From Arcicella gelida (lineage in GTDB: Bacteria > Bacteroidota > Bacteroidia > Cytophagales > Spirosomataceae), in NCBI RefSeq assembly GCF_034931025.1, contig NZ_JAYGIL010000028.1:1-64000 (forward strand): a stretch of DNA of 64,000 nucleotides. The letters run 5' to 3'. Below are positions 23,004 through 32,191 of this stretch, in pieces. Position numbers and translations under genes: made by a program. The first letter of the stretch is position 1. Each line of letters opens with the position of its first letter. The notes beneath the pieces were generated by a model. The model was not told where the DNA came from. It saw only the letters and a program-made list of their open reading frames with translations, and did no database searches.

Positions 23004-25382
23004 TTATTTTCTCTTTTTTCGTTCTTTCGTTTCAAAACTTTTCGAGCGTCTATCGCCTCTTGGTGCTGATTTTGAGCTTTTAGATTTATGTCTTGAATCG
23101 CCACGGTGCGATGGTTTGGTTTTTCTTTTTCCATCGCCATCATTGCCAACTAAAGTCAAATCCATACTTCTGCGTCCTAAATTACATTCTTTCACTTTTA
23201 CTTGTAATTTATCGCCAAAAGTAAATACTCGTCCATTTCTCTGTCCGACGATTCTGTAATTATCACGGTCATAATCGTAGAAATCATCTTTCAAATCATT
23301 CATTCTGATTAAACCTTCGGAAGCTGTTTCTGTAATTTCTACAAAAATTCCGAATTCTGTAACGCCAGAAATAATTCCTTCCCAAACTTTGCCTTCTTCC
23401 ATCAAGCTCATAAATTCTACTTGCTTGTATTTGATAGAAGCACGTTCCGCTTCGGCAGCCATTTTCTCCATTTCTGAACTATGCTTGCAACGAGCTTCCC
23501 AAGGAGCACGCTCCAAAGGTTGTCCGCCATCTAAATAATGTTGAAGCATTCTGTGTGCCATCATATCTGGATAACGGCGAATCGGGCTGGTAAAATGCGA
23601 GTAAAACGGAAATGCCAAACCAAAGTGACCAACGGGGTCGGTGCTGTATTTAGCTTTAGACATTGTTCTTACTGCCAAATTTTCCAGAATGTTTTGCTCT
23701 GGTTTTCCTTCTACATCGTGCATTAAAGCATTAAAAGAAGTACTAATCTGCGAAACTTCCGTTTGTACATTATAACCAAAACGCTTAGCAAAAGTGGAGA
23801 AGTTTTTCAACTTTTCTGGGTCTGGGGCATCGTGAGTACGATACACCATCGTATTTCTTGGTTCGGTTTTACGTAAATTAAAGACATATTCTGCTACTTT
23901 TTTATTGGCAAGTAACATGAATTCTTCAATCAATTTATGCGAATCTTTTCTGATTTTCTGATAAATCCCAAGCGGTTTTCCGTTTTCGTCTAAATTGAAT
24001 TTTACTTCGACGGTTTCAAAATTTACAGCACCTTTAGCAAAACGTTCGTCACGAAGTTTGTGAGCTAATTGATTCAGCGTTAAAAGTTCTTTCGAGAAAT
24101 TCGGAAGTATTGCTACTTCATCCGTTTTCTTTTTACGTCCTTTTTTCTTGGGTTCTTCTGCTACAATTTCAGTTGGTTGAACTTCTTCAGATGTTACATT
24201 ACTTACTTCGCCATCCAATACTTCTTGTGCTTCTTCATAAGTAAACCTTCTGTCTGAATGAATGACGGTTCTACCAAACCATTCGCCAACAACTTTGGCT
24301 TCTGGCGTAATTTCAAAAACGGCAGAAAAAGTTAATTTATCTTCATTCGGACGAAGTGAACATAAACCATTTGATAATTTTTCTGGTAACATCGGTACAA
24401 CTCTGTCCACCAAATATACCGAAGTAGCTCTTTTAAAAGCTTCGGCTTCTAAATTACTTTCTGGTAAAACATAATGCGTAACGTCTGCAATGTGTACTCC
24501 GATTTCGTAATTGCCATTTTCTAAGAAAGTAAAACTTAGTGCATCATCAAAATCTTTGGCATCGGCAGGGTCAATCGTGAAAGTTGTTGTTTCTCTGAAA
24601 TCACGACGCTTTTTGATTTCTGCGGCAGAAATTTTAACAGGAATTGCTTCGGCTTCATCTTCAATCGCTTTTGGAAAATTGATTGGCAAACCAAATTCTG
24701 CTAAAATAGCGTGCATTTCGGTATTGTTTTCACCAGCTTTTCCTAAAACTTCTATGACTTGCCCTTCCATTTTACGTTCTTTCTCTGGCCAACTCATAAT
24801 CTTGATGATTACTTTGTCGCCATTTTGAGCATCAGCAATATCATATTTTGAAATGAATACATCTTGGAATATTTTCTTAGCATCAGGTGTGAAAAAAGCA
24901 TAATTAGGTAAAATTTCAATCGTACCCACTAATTCTTTTCTGCCTCTTTCTATAATTTCTACAACCTCGCCTTCGGCTCTGGTTGTGCCTTTTTTACCTT
25001 TTGGAAAAACTAATACTTTTACGGTATCGCCGTCAACAGCACCGTTGAGTTCACGAGTATTTATCCAAATATCGTCTTCACGGTCTTCTACAACGACAAA
25101 GGCGAAACGAGCATTTACATGGTCAACTCGTCCAACAACAAATTGGGTTTCTGTATCAATAATATAACTTCCGTTTTGTTGACGGATGATTTTTTTATTT
25201 TTGTGGAGGTCTTCAAGAAGTTCTCCGTACAAGGTTTTTGTACTGCGGTCACGAACGGCAAATGCTTTATGTACTTGGTTGAGCGACCAAGCTGTATCTT
25301 CATTTAAGCGAAAGAATTCAAGTATTTCACCTTTAATTCTATCACGAAAAGTTTGTTCTTTGATTTGTTTTGGGTTAATCAT
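23004..25382 (-). CDS. rnr: Ribonuclease R
   Basis: A 792-aa 3'-to-5' exoribonuclease of the RNase II/R family. Order: N-terminal winged-helix region (about 1-70), cold-shock-type OB folds (about 75-235), the RNB catalytic domain with the metal-binding DPADAKDFDDALS at about 269-281 and FTSPIRRYPDMMAHR later, then a C-terminal S1 domain (VWEGIISGVTEFGIFVEI), and a basic Lys/Arg/Ser tail of some 40 residues. It degrades structured RNA and takes part in rRNA quality control. An unusual Lys-rich insert (EEPKKKGRKKKTDEV) sits near residue 405 inside the RNB domain. It is a single gene with a terminator shared with the HAD gene. Confidence 0.96.
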   Translation of the reverse strand: MINPKQIKEQTFRDRIKGEILEFFRLNEDTAWSLNQVHKAFAVRDRSTKTLYGELLEDLHKNKKIIRQQNGSYIIDTETQFVVGRVDHVNARFAFVVVEDREDDIWINTRELNGAVDGDTVKVLVFPKGKKGTTRAEGEVVEIIERGRKELVGTIEILPNYAFFTPDAKKIFQDVFISKYDIADAQNGDKVIIKIMSWPEKERKMEGQVIEVLGKAGENNTEMHAILAEFGLPINFPKAIEDEAEAIPVKISAAEIKKRRDFRETTTFTIDPADAKDFDDALSFTFLENGNYEIGVHIADVTHYVLPESNLEAEAFKRATSVYLVDRVVPMLPEKLSNGLCSLRPNEDKLTFSAVFEITPEAKVVGEWFGRTVIHSDRRFTYEEAQEVLDGEVSNVTSEEVQPTEIVAEEPKKKGRKKKTDEVAILPNFSKELLTLNQLAHKLRDERFAKGAVNFETVEVKFNLDENGKPLGIYQKIRKDSHKLIEEFMLLANKKVAEYVFNLRKTEPRNTMVYRTHDAPDPEKLKNFSTFAKRFGYNVQTEVSQISTSFNALMHDVEGKPEQNILENLAVRTMSKAKYSTDPVGHFGLAFPFYSHFTSPIRRYPDMMAHRMLQHYLDGGQPLERAPWEARCKHSSEMEKMAAEAERASIKYKQVEFMSLMEEGKVWEGIISGVTEFGIFVEITETASEGLIRMNDLKDDFYDYDRDNYRIVGQRNGRVFTFGDKLQVKVKECNLGRRSMDLTLVGNDGDGKRKTKPSHRGDSRHKSKSSKSAPRGDRRSKSFETKERKKRK

Positions 25383-25505
25383 TTAGGAATTAATATGTTA
25401 TTTCTCAAATATAGGCAAAAAGCACCTGATTTCTTAGCTATTTAGTGAATGAGTGATTTAGAAATGAGTGAGTAATTAACAATTTAATACCAATAGTCAT
25501 TGTTG

Positions 25506-26375
25506 TTAAAGCAATGGAATTACATCTACCGAAACCGATAAAGTATGTTTTCCTGAACTAAAAATGATTCCTTTTAGTGGAGGAACATCGCTATAATCTC
25601 GACCATAAGCTGTAATGATATGCCTTTCTTGAGGAACCAAGTCATTGGTTGGGTCAAATTCGCACCAACCAATATTGGGAATAAACACTGAAATCCAAGC
25701 ATGAGAAGCATCTGAACCTTGTAATTTTTTTTTGCCAGGAGGAGGAAGTGTTTCTAAATAACCACTGACATAACGAGCCGCAAAACCTAAACTTCGCAAG
25801 CAAGCGATAGCTAAATGTGAAAAATCCTGACAAACTCCTTTACGTTCTTTCAATACTGTTTTGATGGGCGTATTGATATTGGTAAAGTTAGAAACAAACG
25901 AAAATTCAGTGAAAATTTTATGACAAAGTGCTTTTACGCTTTCATATAAAGAGCGTTCGTCTGGAAAACAATCTTGGGCAAAAACCTGAATTTCTTCATC
26001 CCAATAAATGAATGGACTAGGCAGTAAATATTGTAAAAGTTCTATTTTTAGACTACTTATATTTTTTACTTTTTCTCTGGCTTCTTTACAAGAAACAGAA
26101 GCTTGGGTATTAATTATTTTTGTAAAAGTTTCTACTTTACTTTCCGTTTTTACAATCAATTTTTGATGAGCAGATTGTATTGAAAAGTAATGAATACTAT
26201 TTCCAAAAAAATCACTCCTTTCTACTATTTCAGAAGGTTTTGGACTAATTTGTATTGAAAAACTATGACATATCTGTGAAGGTATCGTCTTTGGTTTCAG
26301 GCATACCAAACTGTGATAGCTGTTCACAGGATCAAAATATTTATATGTTGTTTGGTGTGTGAGGTTATATTTCAT
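25506..26375 (-). CDS. Transglutaminase-family protein (cysteine peptidase-like)
   Basis: A 289-aa protein with the bacterial transglutaminase N-terminal domain (MKYNLTHQTTYKY, followed by beta-rich sequence) and the transglutaminase-like core. The triad is visible: Cys182 in KGVCQDFSHLA, His225 in GSDASHAWISVF and Asp241 in WCEFDPTNDL. This family may hydrolyse or form amide bonds. The gene overlaps the end of the ATP-grasp/alpha-E gene by about 11 nt, so the two are translationally coupled. In many bacteria these three modules (CP-ATP-grasp, alpha-E, transglutaminase) are neighbours and are predicted to form a peptide-ligating and peptide-trimming system. I chose the ATG at 26375. One 9 nt upstream is also possible. 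Confidence 0.93.
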   Translation of the reverse strand: MKYNLTHQTTYKYFDPVNSYHSLVCLKPKTIPSQICHSFSIQISPKPSEIVERSDFFGNSIHYFSIQSAHQKLIVKTESKVETFTKIINTQASVSCKEAREKVKNISSLKIELLQYLLPSPFIYWDEEIQVFAQDCFPDERSLYESVKALCHKIFTEFSFVSNFTNINTPIKTVLKERKGVCQDFSHLAIACLRSLGFAARYVSGYLETLPPPGKKKLQGSDASHAWISVFIPNIGWCEFDPTNDLVPQERHIITAYGRDYSDVPPLKGIIFSSGKHTLSVSVDVIPLL

Positions 26376-28941
26376 TGGTATCACTATTTTCTGGATTTTC
26401 CATTAATGAGTGCTGAATGACGGTATGCGTAAAGTACAAATCTGTTAAACTGACTGTAACCGATGAAATTAAATCAAAAATATTGGCTAATAAGCTATCT
26501 AGATTTTCTCGGTATAAAGTTTCAGCGTCATACGTACTCAGGGTTGAAATGTCCGTTAATTTGATTTTGGTTGATGCCTCTAAAACTGCTTTCTCGGCTT
26601 TGGTTAATCTTTCAGACTGCGATGTTTTGGGTAATTTAGAAAGGCATTCAGCCAAAGCATCTAATTGATAACTTAAAGAATAAGGTAAATTTTCTTCAAG
26701 CAATACCATATCTAACATCGCCTCTAAACTTAAGTGCGATTTATATAATAAACGATAATGAACCAATAAATGATGATTAATTAATACTGCTTCAACCAAA
26801 TCATTTTCAACATTCAGGTCATTTTTAAAACTAAAGGTAGAGCGAATAATGCTAATTCTTGATAAAATTCTTTCAATCCATTTACCAGCTTCAAATAAAT
26901 AAAAGCCTTTGTCTCTCGGCATTGATTCCGAAATAATGCCATAGAAAGTAAATAAACGAGTGTGTAGTTTATCTAATACTTTCTGGATGACGTTTGGGTT
27001 ATTTACTTCTGGGTCAGAGCTTTTTATTTTCTTTAAACTATTCTCTATCAGGTTGATAATACGCCAAGTGTCATGGCTCCATTTATCGCTTACTGTAATT
27101 ACACCTCTTAAAAAAGATTCTACACTGCACGCAACTGTACCACCTCTTTTAGAATTAAAGACCAAATCATGAATTTCCTGATAAGGTTTCTTCAGAAGTG
27201 CTGGATTTTCTTCATCAATAAAGCCAGGATAAGTAAGCGTAAGATGCGTAAGAGATTTTAATAAAACAGGGATGTGTTCAGACTTTACCGAACCGCCAAA
27301 GTTTACGTTTTCTTGTAAAGCATTAATTGTAATTTTTAAGAACTTGGTTGTTGCCATGGTTCTTTCGCAATAACGCCCTACCCAAAAAAGGTTCTCAGCA
27401 CTTCTACTTGGCAGTGAAGTATGATGAATTACAGAAGAAGCCGTTTGCTGAACGACGATTTTCTGTGGAATATCCACTACTTTATCTGAAACAATCCAAG
27501 TGTCTTTTGAAAAACCTCCATATTGATGCGAAATCTCAAAGCGGTCTCTCACGGCAGAACTTCGGGTAAGTCCACCTTCCATTACTTGATAATTCTTTCC
27601 GTCAGAAACCAAGTAGGCACGTAAAGCAGCAAAGCGAGGTTCTATTTTACCATTCACCAAAGCGGGCGTGGTAGAAAGACTTACTTCTTCTTGAGCAACA
27701 AATTCAGATGGGTTTCTGAGAATATCTTTTCGAAGCTCATCTAATTCTTGATTCGATAAGCTTTTACCATAAACAGACCTTAATTTCTGTTTACGATTGG
27801 TGCTTTTGATAATCAGTTTTGGAAGATTCGCCAAAACATGATTCATCTCTTTGACTTGTCCACACCACCAAGTAGCTACTGATGGCATAATCAGGGTTTC
27901 ACCTAAAAAGAAACGACAAGCTGCATTCATAAATGGCAGTAAACCATTGCTTTCAAGTACGCTTGAACCAGGAGGATTTATCACCGAAACATTTCCTAAA
28001 CGAATGGCGTGCAATAAACCTGGAATTCCTAAACGAGAATCCTGACGAAGTTCTAGTGGGTCGCACCAGTCATCATCAATTCTTCTGACGATAACATCTA
28101 CTTTCTCTAAACCGTCAATAGATTTTAACCAAACGAATCCATCACGCACCAGTAAATCATCACCTTGTACCAAAGTGTAACCCAAATAAGTGGCTAAATA
28201 GGCGTGTTCAAAATAGGTTTCATTATTTGAACCGGGCGTTAAATAAACAATATTAGGATGGTCTTTCGCTTTGGTTGCCAGCGAAGAAACCGTTTGTTGA
28301 AAATTATGAAAGAAAGGAGAAAGCCTGCTAACAAACATACCATTCGTCAGTTCGGGCAAGATTTTACTCATCACACTTCTGTTTTCGAGGGCATAGCCCA
28401 TTCCAGAAGGTGCTTGTGTTCTGTTATCAAGTACCCACATTCTGCCGTCAGGACCACGAGCAATGTCAGCAGCATAGAGTGTTAATTGATTTTCCGAAGG
28501 AAGTTTTACATCATTACAAACCCTGAAAAAGCCTGTATTACCATAAACTAATTCGGGAGGAAGGATATTTTCTTTGATTAAACGCTGAGGACCATAAATA
28601 TCTCTGAGCATTAAATCTAATACTAAAGCCCTTTGTTTAAGTCCTTTAGCGATATTGTTCCATTCTTGCTGTTCAATCAGAAATGGAATAGGGTCTAATT
28701 GCCAAGGGCGATTTAAACTTCCTGAATTTTCATAAACATTATAAGTAACCCCATTTTCACGAAGCTTATTGATGATTTCAACATTGCGAGAATGAAATTC
28801 CTTCATGCCAATTTTTTCTAAAGTAGCAAAAAGGGCTTTCCAATGAGGCTTTACTTGACCGTTTGCTCCCAAGATTTCATCATAAGAATTAATTTCCTTT
28901 TGATAGGACTGAAGTAAATTAGGAGATATATCTGTAATCAT
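26365..28941 (-). CDS. Circularly permuted ATP-grasp / alpha-E fusion protein
   Basis: An 858-aa protein joining two families that are separate in many genomes. Residues about 1-480 are a circularly permuted type 2 ATP-grasp (former DUF404/DUF407): VYENSGSLNRPWQLDPIP, ADIARGPDGRMWVLDNRTQAPSG (split here: ADIARGPDGRMW and VLDNRTQAPSG), VRRIDDDWCDPLELR, NPPGSSVLESNGLLPFM. Residues about 505-835 are an alpha-E domain (former DUF403): LPSRSAENLFWVGRYCERT and all-helical sequence after it. ATP-grasp enzymes ligate carboxylates to amines, and comparative genomics predicts that this set makes or modifies a peptide. The product is unknown. Translation is coupled to the downstream transglutaminase. 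Confidence 0.93.
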   Translation of the reverse strand: MITDISPNLLQSYQKEINSYDEILGANGQVKPHWKALFATLEKIGMKEFHSRNVEIINKLRENGVTYNVYENSGSLNRPWQLDPIPFLIEQQEWNNIAKGLKQRALVLDLMLRDIYGPQRLIKENILPPELVYGNTGFFRVCNDVKLPSENQLTLYAADIARGPDGRMWVLDNRTQAPSGMGYALENRSVMSKILPELTNGMFVSRLSPFFHNFQQTVSSLATKAKDHPNIVYLTPGSNNETYFEHAYLATYLGYTLVQGDDLLVRDGFVWLKSIDGLEKVDVIVRRIDDDWCDPLELRQDSRLGIPGLLHAIRLGNVSVINPPGSSVLESNGLLPFMNAACRFFLGETLIMPSVATWWCGQVKEMNHVLANLPKLIIKSTNRKQKLRSVYGKSLSNQELDELRKDILRNPSEFVAQEEVSLSTTPALVNGKIEPRFAALRAYLVSDGKNYQVMEGGLTRSSAVRDRFEISHQYGGFSKDTWIVSDKVVDIPQKIVVQQTASSVIHHTSLPSRSAENLFWVGRYCERTMATTKFLKITINALQENVNFGGSVKSEHIPVLLKSLTHLTLTYPGFIDEENPALLKKPYQEIHDLVFNSKRGGTVACSVESFLRGVITVSDKWSHDTWRIINLIENSLKKIKSSDPEVNNPNVIQKVLDKLHTRLFTFYGIISESMPRDKGFYLFEAGKWIERILSRISIIRSTFSFKNDLNVENDLVEAVLINHHLLVHYRLLYKSHLSLEAMLDMVLLEENLPYSLSYQLDALAECLSKLPKTSQSERLTKAEKAVLEASTKIKLTDISTLSTYDAETLYRENLDSLLANIFDLISSVTVSLTDLYFTHTVIQHSLMENPENSDTNEI

Positions 28942-29205
28942 TGCTCATTGGTTGTAAATGAAGTATTTTAAAATTTATTAAAATTAAGGTTTTTGTAGCT
29001 AAACATTATACTGTTGGCTATAAATTTCGATTTGTAGGAGTCAATAAGCTTTCAGATTAATTATGAATCACTTCTTTCGGTTTTAGTAAATCATATCCTT
29101 CTAAAAGAGAAGTTTTAGATACTTAGCGTAATCAATCCTTTCAAAAAGTCGCAAAATCCCGCAAAAAAGATAGATTTACGAATCTCAGAGATAGTTTATA
29201 CAAAC

Positions 29206-29238
29206 AAAAAATCCCTTCCAGCGGTTGAAAGGGATTTT
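29206..29238 (-). terminator. Terminator of the MerC-like gene
   Basis: AAAATCCCTT and AAGGGATTTT pair around CCAGCGGTTGA. The run of A on the left gives the T run when read on the minus strand. It lies 28 nt after the stop codon of the MerC-like gene. The remaining 260 nt up to the ATP-grasp gene start hold no feature I can name. Confidence 0.85.
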
Positions 29239-29265
29239 GGATAAATGATTTTTAAAAAACAACTC

Positions 29266-29664
29266 TTAGCAATCGCAAGATTTTACTTTTGCTTTCCAGT
29301 TGATATAATATGCTGAAGCAATTAATAAAGCTCCTATGCTACCTGTGATAAATTCAAAACTTTCTCCTAACCAAAGTACTTCGGTTAACTTAATAAGTAA
29401 ACTCCCATTCAAGAGTAAAAGAGGAATAGTATTTAAGTGTTTTCTATAGTCTATCCACAAGATAATTCCTGCTAACAAAATACTTCCACCAATAAACCAT
29501 AATTCCCAAGAATGGTCAGCGATTAAGCTTCCACCCAAAAATGGAATGAGCGTAATAAGTACTGGAGTAGCTATGCAATGTATCGCACAAAGAATAGAAA
29601 GGTAAAAACCAACCTTTTCTATTTTTAAAGTATGACGATGTGTATGTTCCATTGTTGTAATCAT
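29266..29664 (-). CDS. MerC-domain membrane protein
   Basis: A 132-aa membrane protein with four hydrophobic helices and the MerC-like helix-1 motif SILCAIHCIATPVLITLIPFL (here given as CAIHC plus the following hydrophobic run), where Cys and His can bind a soft metal. Both ends are metal-binding-like: EHTHRHT near the N-terminus and KSCDC at the C-terminus. MerC proteins carry mercury in mer operons, but stand-alone Bacteroidota copies often lie next to zinc-responsive genes. There is no mer gene here. Start at 29664 (MITTMEHTH) or 29652 (MEHTH); I cannot separate them. A palindrome TGCAA-N5-TTGCA is 19 nt upstream. Confidence 0.85.
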   Translation of the reverse strand: MITTMEHTHRHTLKIEKVGFYLSILCAIHCIATPVLITLIPFLGGSLIADHSWELWFIGGSILLAGIILWIDYRKHLNTIPLLLLNGSLLIKLTEVLWLGESFEFITGSIGALLIASAYYINWKAKVKSCDC

Positions 29665-29682
29665 GTTGCAAAAATAATACAA

Positions 29683-29697
29683 TGCAACGTCATTGCA
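29683..29697. promoter_or_regulatory. Candidate operator, TGCAA-N5-TTGCA
   Basis: TGCAACGTCATTGCA is an imperfect palindrome just upstream of the MerC-like gene, and another TTGCA half lies at 29666-29670. A metal regulator of the Fur/Zur type would fit the gene, but this is inference from position and symmetry only. Confidence 0.4.
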
Positions 29698-29933
29698 AAT
29701 AAAATGAACGTTTTTATTCTTAATAAAGAAAATTTCATAAATGAGAATTTAAAATTTCTGTATCATCGACCAATGAAATTATTTTATTGACTTCTCAGAA
29801 AGCTTAATACGACTTTATAAGAGTATAACTTTTTATTAATCAGTTGTTTATCCTTTATTTTTTGCCTCTGTAAAATTCTTTTTAAAGAACAAAATTTTGA
29901 TTCAAAATAGTAACTTAATTTTTAGTTTTCATT

Positions 29934-29963
29934 TTGAATCTACAAATTTAAAAACTAATTTTA
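29934..29963 (+). promoter_or_regulatory. Bacteroidota-type promoter for the TPR protein gene
   Basis: TTG at 29934-29936, a 19-nt spacer, then TAATTTTA at 29956-29963, one base from TAnnTTTG. The transcript would start near 29969, 28 nt before the ATG. The rest of the 29698-29996 gap is AT-rich with nothing I recognise. Confidence 0.55.
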
Positions 29964-29996
29964 TAGTTATATAGCTAAGCATTTAAAAGACAAATA

Positions 29997-31139
29997 ATGA
30001 CTAGACTTTACTACTCACTATTATTGACATTCATCTGCATGAGTTTTGGGAAAGCTCAGTCGGATATTGAATCTCAAAATTTGATTCGTCAATATCAATA
30101 TGAAAAAGCAATTGGTATTTTGAAAGATTGTCCAACGATTCCTTGTCGCCTAGATTTAGCTTTTTGTTTGGTGAAAGTGGGAAGAATAAAAGAGGCAATT
30201 GAAAACTATCAATCTGCCTTAGAGAAAGAACCAGCCAATACTTTGGCGATGATGAGTTTGGCTAGCCTTTATGAAAAAAGTAATAAATTATTTTTGGCCA
30301 AGAAAATATATCAAACTTTATTGAAAATTGATTCTACAAATGCTTTCGTTTATAAAAGCTACGCAACAATTTGTTTAAAGTTCTCAGAAGATTCTCTGGC
30401 GAAGATTTATTTCAAAAAATCAATTTCAATCAGTCCAACAGATATAGAAAGTATTGTAGAATTAGGACGACTATTGGTGAAATCAGACAGTATTCCAGAA
30501 GCTCATAAATTGATAAATCAAGGAATGCTTTTAGATACAACTTATATCGCACTTTGGCATTTAAAAGCCAGAGCAAATTATCGAGAAAGTAATTTTAAAC
30601 CAGTGGTTACATCTATCAAAAAAGCAATGGCTTTGGGCGATACTACGATTAGTTATCAGCAATTGTTGGGTTACTCTTACTTTTATTTAGATAGTATTCC
30701 GCAGTCAATTGCTTGTTTTGAAAAAGTTTTATCAGTAGAAATTGAATCAGAACCAGCCTTTTTTTACCTTGGTTTATGCTATACAAAACTTAAAAAAGAA
30801 GATAAAGCACTGGACTACTTTCAACAAGCTATTAATGCTGGATTATCGGATGATTTACCTAAATATTATGAAAGAATAGGTTTTATCGACGAAAAGAATG
30901 CCCGATATAATACCGCAATTGATGCTTATCAAAAAGCATGGGAGTATTCTGCAAAAGACGATTACTTATATTTGATTGCTAGAGTAAATGATTGGAAATC
31001 AATAAATAAAACAAAAGTTTTGAAGTTATATAAACAGTATCTTTCATCAAAAAATAAAAAAAATACAGAATACATTACTTTGGCAACAGGAAGAATTAAA
31101 GAATTGGAGGCTGCTAAAGATGCAAAAGTAAAACCTTAG
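29997..31139 (+). CDS. Exported tetratricopeptide-repeat protein
   Basis: A 380-aa protein with a signal peptide (MTRLYYSLLLTFICMSFGKAQ) followed by about nine TPR-like helix pairs to the end. Clear units include GRIKEAIENYQSALEKEPAN, TLAMMSLASLYEKSNKLFLA, PQSIACFEKVLSVEIESEPA and EDKALDYFQQAINAGLSDDL. These repeats usually form a curved scaffold for protein contacts. It is probably periplasmic, and no enzymatic domain is present, so partner and role are unknown. It stands alone with a promoter at 29934-29963 and a terminator at 31162-31194. Confidence 0.85.
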   Translation: MTRLYYSLLLTFICMSFGKAQSDIESQNLIRQYQYEKAIGILKDCPTIPCRLDLAFCLVKVGRIKEAIENYQSALEKEPANTLAMMSLASLYEKSNKLFLAKKIYQTLLKIDSTNAFVYKSYATICLKFSEDSLAKIYFKKSISISPTDIESIVELGRLLVKSDSIPEAHKLINQGMLLDTTYIALWHLKARANYRESNFKPVVTSIKKAMALGDTTISYQQLLGYSYFYLDSIPQSIACFEKVLSVEIESEPAFFYLGLCYTKLKKEDKALDYFQQAINAGLSDDLPKYYERIGFIDEKNARYNTAIDAYQKAWEYSAKDDYLYLIARVNDWKSINKTKVLKLYKQYLSSKNKKNTEYITLATGRIKELEAAKDAKVKP

Positions 31140-31161
31140 AGAATTTACATTTTATAAACAC

Positions 31162-31194
31162 AAAGCGGTAACTCTTTCGGGTTACCACTTTTTT
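31162..31194 (+). terminator. Intrinsic terminator after the TPR protein gene
   Basis: AAGCGGTAAC, a loop with TTTCGG, then GTTACCACTTTTTT: a stable stem with T run, 23 nt after the stop codon. A further hairpin, ACGACTTGGAAAGTCGT (31205-31221), lies between it and the next gene and belongs to a repeat type also seen at 48957-49012. Confidence 0.85.
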
Positions 31195-31231
31195 GCTTTT
31201 CCTGTACGACTTGGAAAGTCGTAGTACAATT

Positions 31232-32170
31232 TTATTCTGCTATCAATCTATCATAAACATCTTTTGATACTTCAAATACAGTTCCATGACGAAGTCCTTT
31301 TGGAAAAACGGCTTTATCAGAAATATCCTCCCAAGTTTTATAATCTTTAGAACGGATAGCACCATATTTATGCTCAGTGTATTTATCAAAATAAACATAA
31401 GTATATTCACCAATTTTCACACTTGTTGGTCCTTCTGCCCAGTATTTTCCAGTGATTGGTGCGGATACTTCAGTTGGATATGGGCCTTCTGCTTTTTTAG
31501 AACGAGTAATTCTAATATTCTTTTCTGCTGGTTTTGGATTTTCGTTTTTCACAAACATATAAAACCATTTTCCATCTTTTAAAATCGTAGCATCAATTGC
31601 ACTGAAAGTAGGATTGAAAAACATTTTAGTTTCAGTGAAAGTCTTGAAATCACGAGTTTTTACATAATAAATTCGGTGATTCAAACCTTTTTCACGCTCA
31701 GTTTCTCCAATTTCTGAATGTCTTCCTGGAATGGTTGTTGCCCAAAAAATCAAATAATTTTTTGTCTTTTTATCATAGAATACTTCTGGAGCCCAAGCAT
31801 TTTTAGCAGTTGGTTCATGTTCCATTACAGGAATTGCCTGTTGTTCCGACCAGTTGATTAAGTCTTTAGAAGAAGCATAACCAATAATTCTATCATTCCA
31901 GCCACTTGTCCAAACCATTTTAAATTCGCCATCAGCTCCTTGAATAATGCAAGGGTCACGCATTAATTTATCTTTACCAACAGCAGGTTTCAAGAAAGAT
32001 TTTCCATTTTTTACAACATTCCAAGTTAAACCATCTGTACTTGAAGCGAAATGTAATCCATCTTGTCCGTTATCAACGAAGTAAGAAAACAATAATACTT
32101 TGTCTTGAGCCTGTGTTTTTGAATAAACAATTGTAAAGAAGAGTACTAAATAAAAGATACTTTTTTTCAT
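31232..32170 (-). CDS. Secreted glycoside hydrolase family 43-like protein
   Basis: A 312-aa protein with a signal peptide (KKSIFYLVLFFTIVYSKTQAQ) and a five-bladed beta-propeller pattern: LHFASSTDGLTWN, RDPCIIQGADGEFKMVWTSG, ASSKDLINWSEQQAIP, AWAPEVFYDKKTKNYLIFWA, DATILKDGKWFYMFVK, and WAEGPTSVKIGEYTYVYFD. This layout matches GH43-related (arabinanase/xylosidase-like) proteins, where RDPCI holds the catalytic Asp base, DATI the pKa-tuning Asp and AEGP the acid Glu. The substrate is probably a plant or microbial polysaccharide. It is followed downstream on the same strand by an unlinked gap and preceded by a HAD phosphatase 21 nt upstream, so a two-gene sugar-use operon is plausible. Confidence 0.85.
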   Translation of the reverse strand: MKKSIFYLVLFFTIVYSKTQAQDKVLLFSYFVDNGQDGLHFASSTDGLTWNVVKNGKSFLKPAVGKDKLMRDPCIIQGADGEFKMVWTSGWNDRIIGYASSKDLINWSEQQAIPVMEHEPTAKNAWAPEVFYDKKTKNYLIFWATTIPGRHSEIGETEREKGLNHRIYYVKTRDFKTFTETKMFFNPTFSAIDATILKDGKWFYMFVKNENPKPAEKNIRITRSKKAEGPYPTEVSAPITGKYWAEGPTSVKIGEYTYVYFDKYTEHKYGAIRSKDYKTWEDISDKAVFPKGLRHGTVFEVSKDVYDRLIAE

Positions 32171-32191
32171 GTTGTGTAATAATGCTAAAGG

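Noticed and set aside
29266..29664. Mercury-resistance operon
   Set aside because: Only a MerC-like gene is present. No merR, merT, merP or merA is near.
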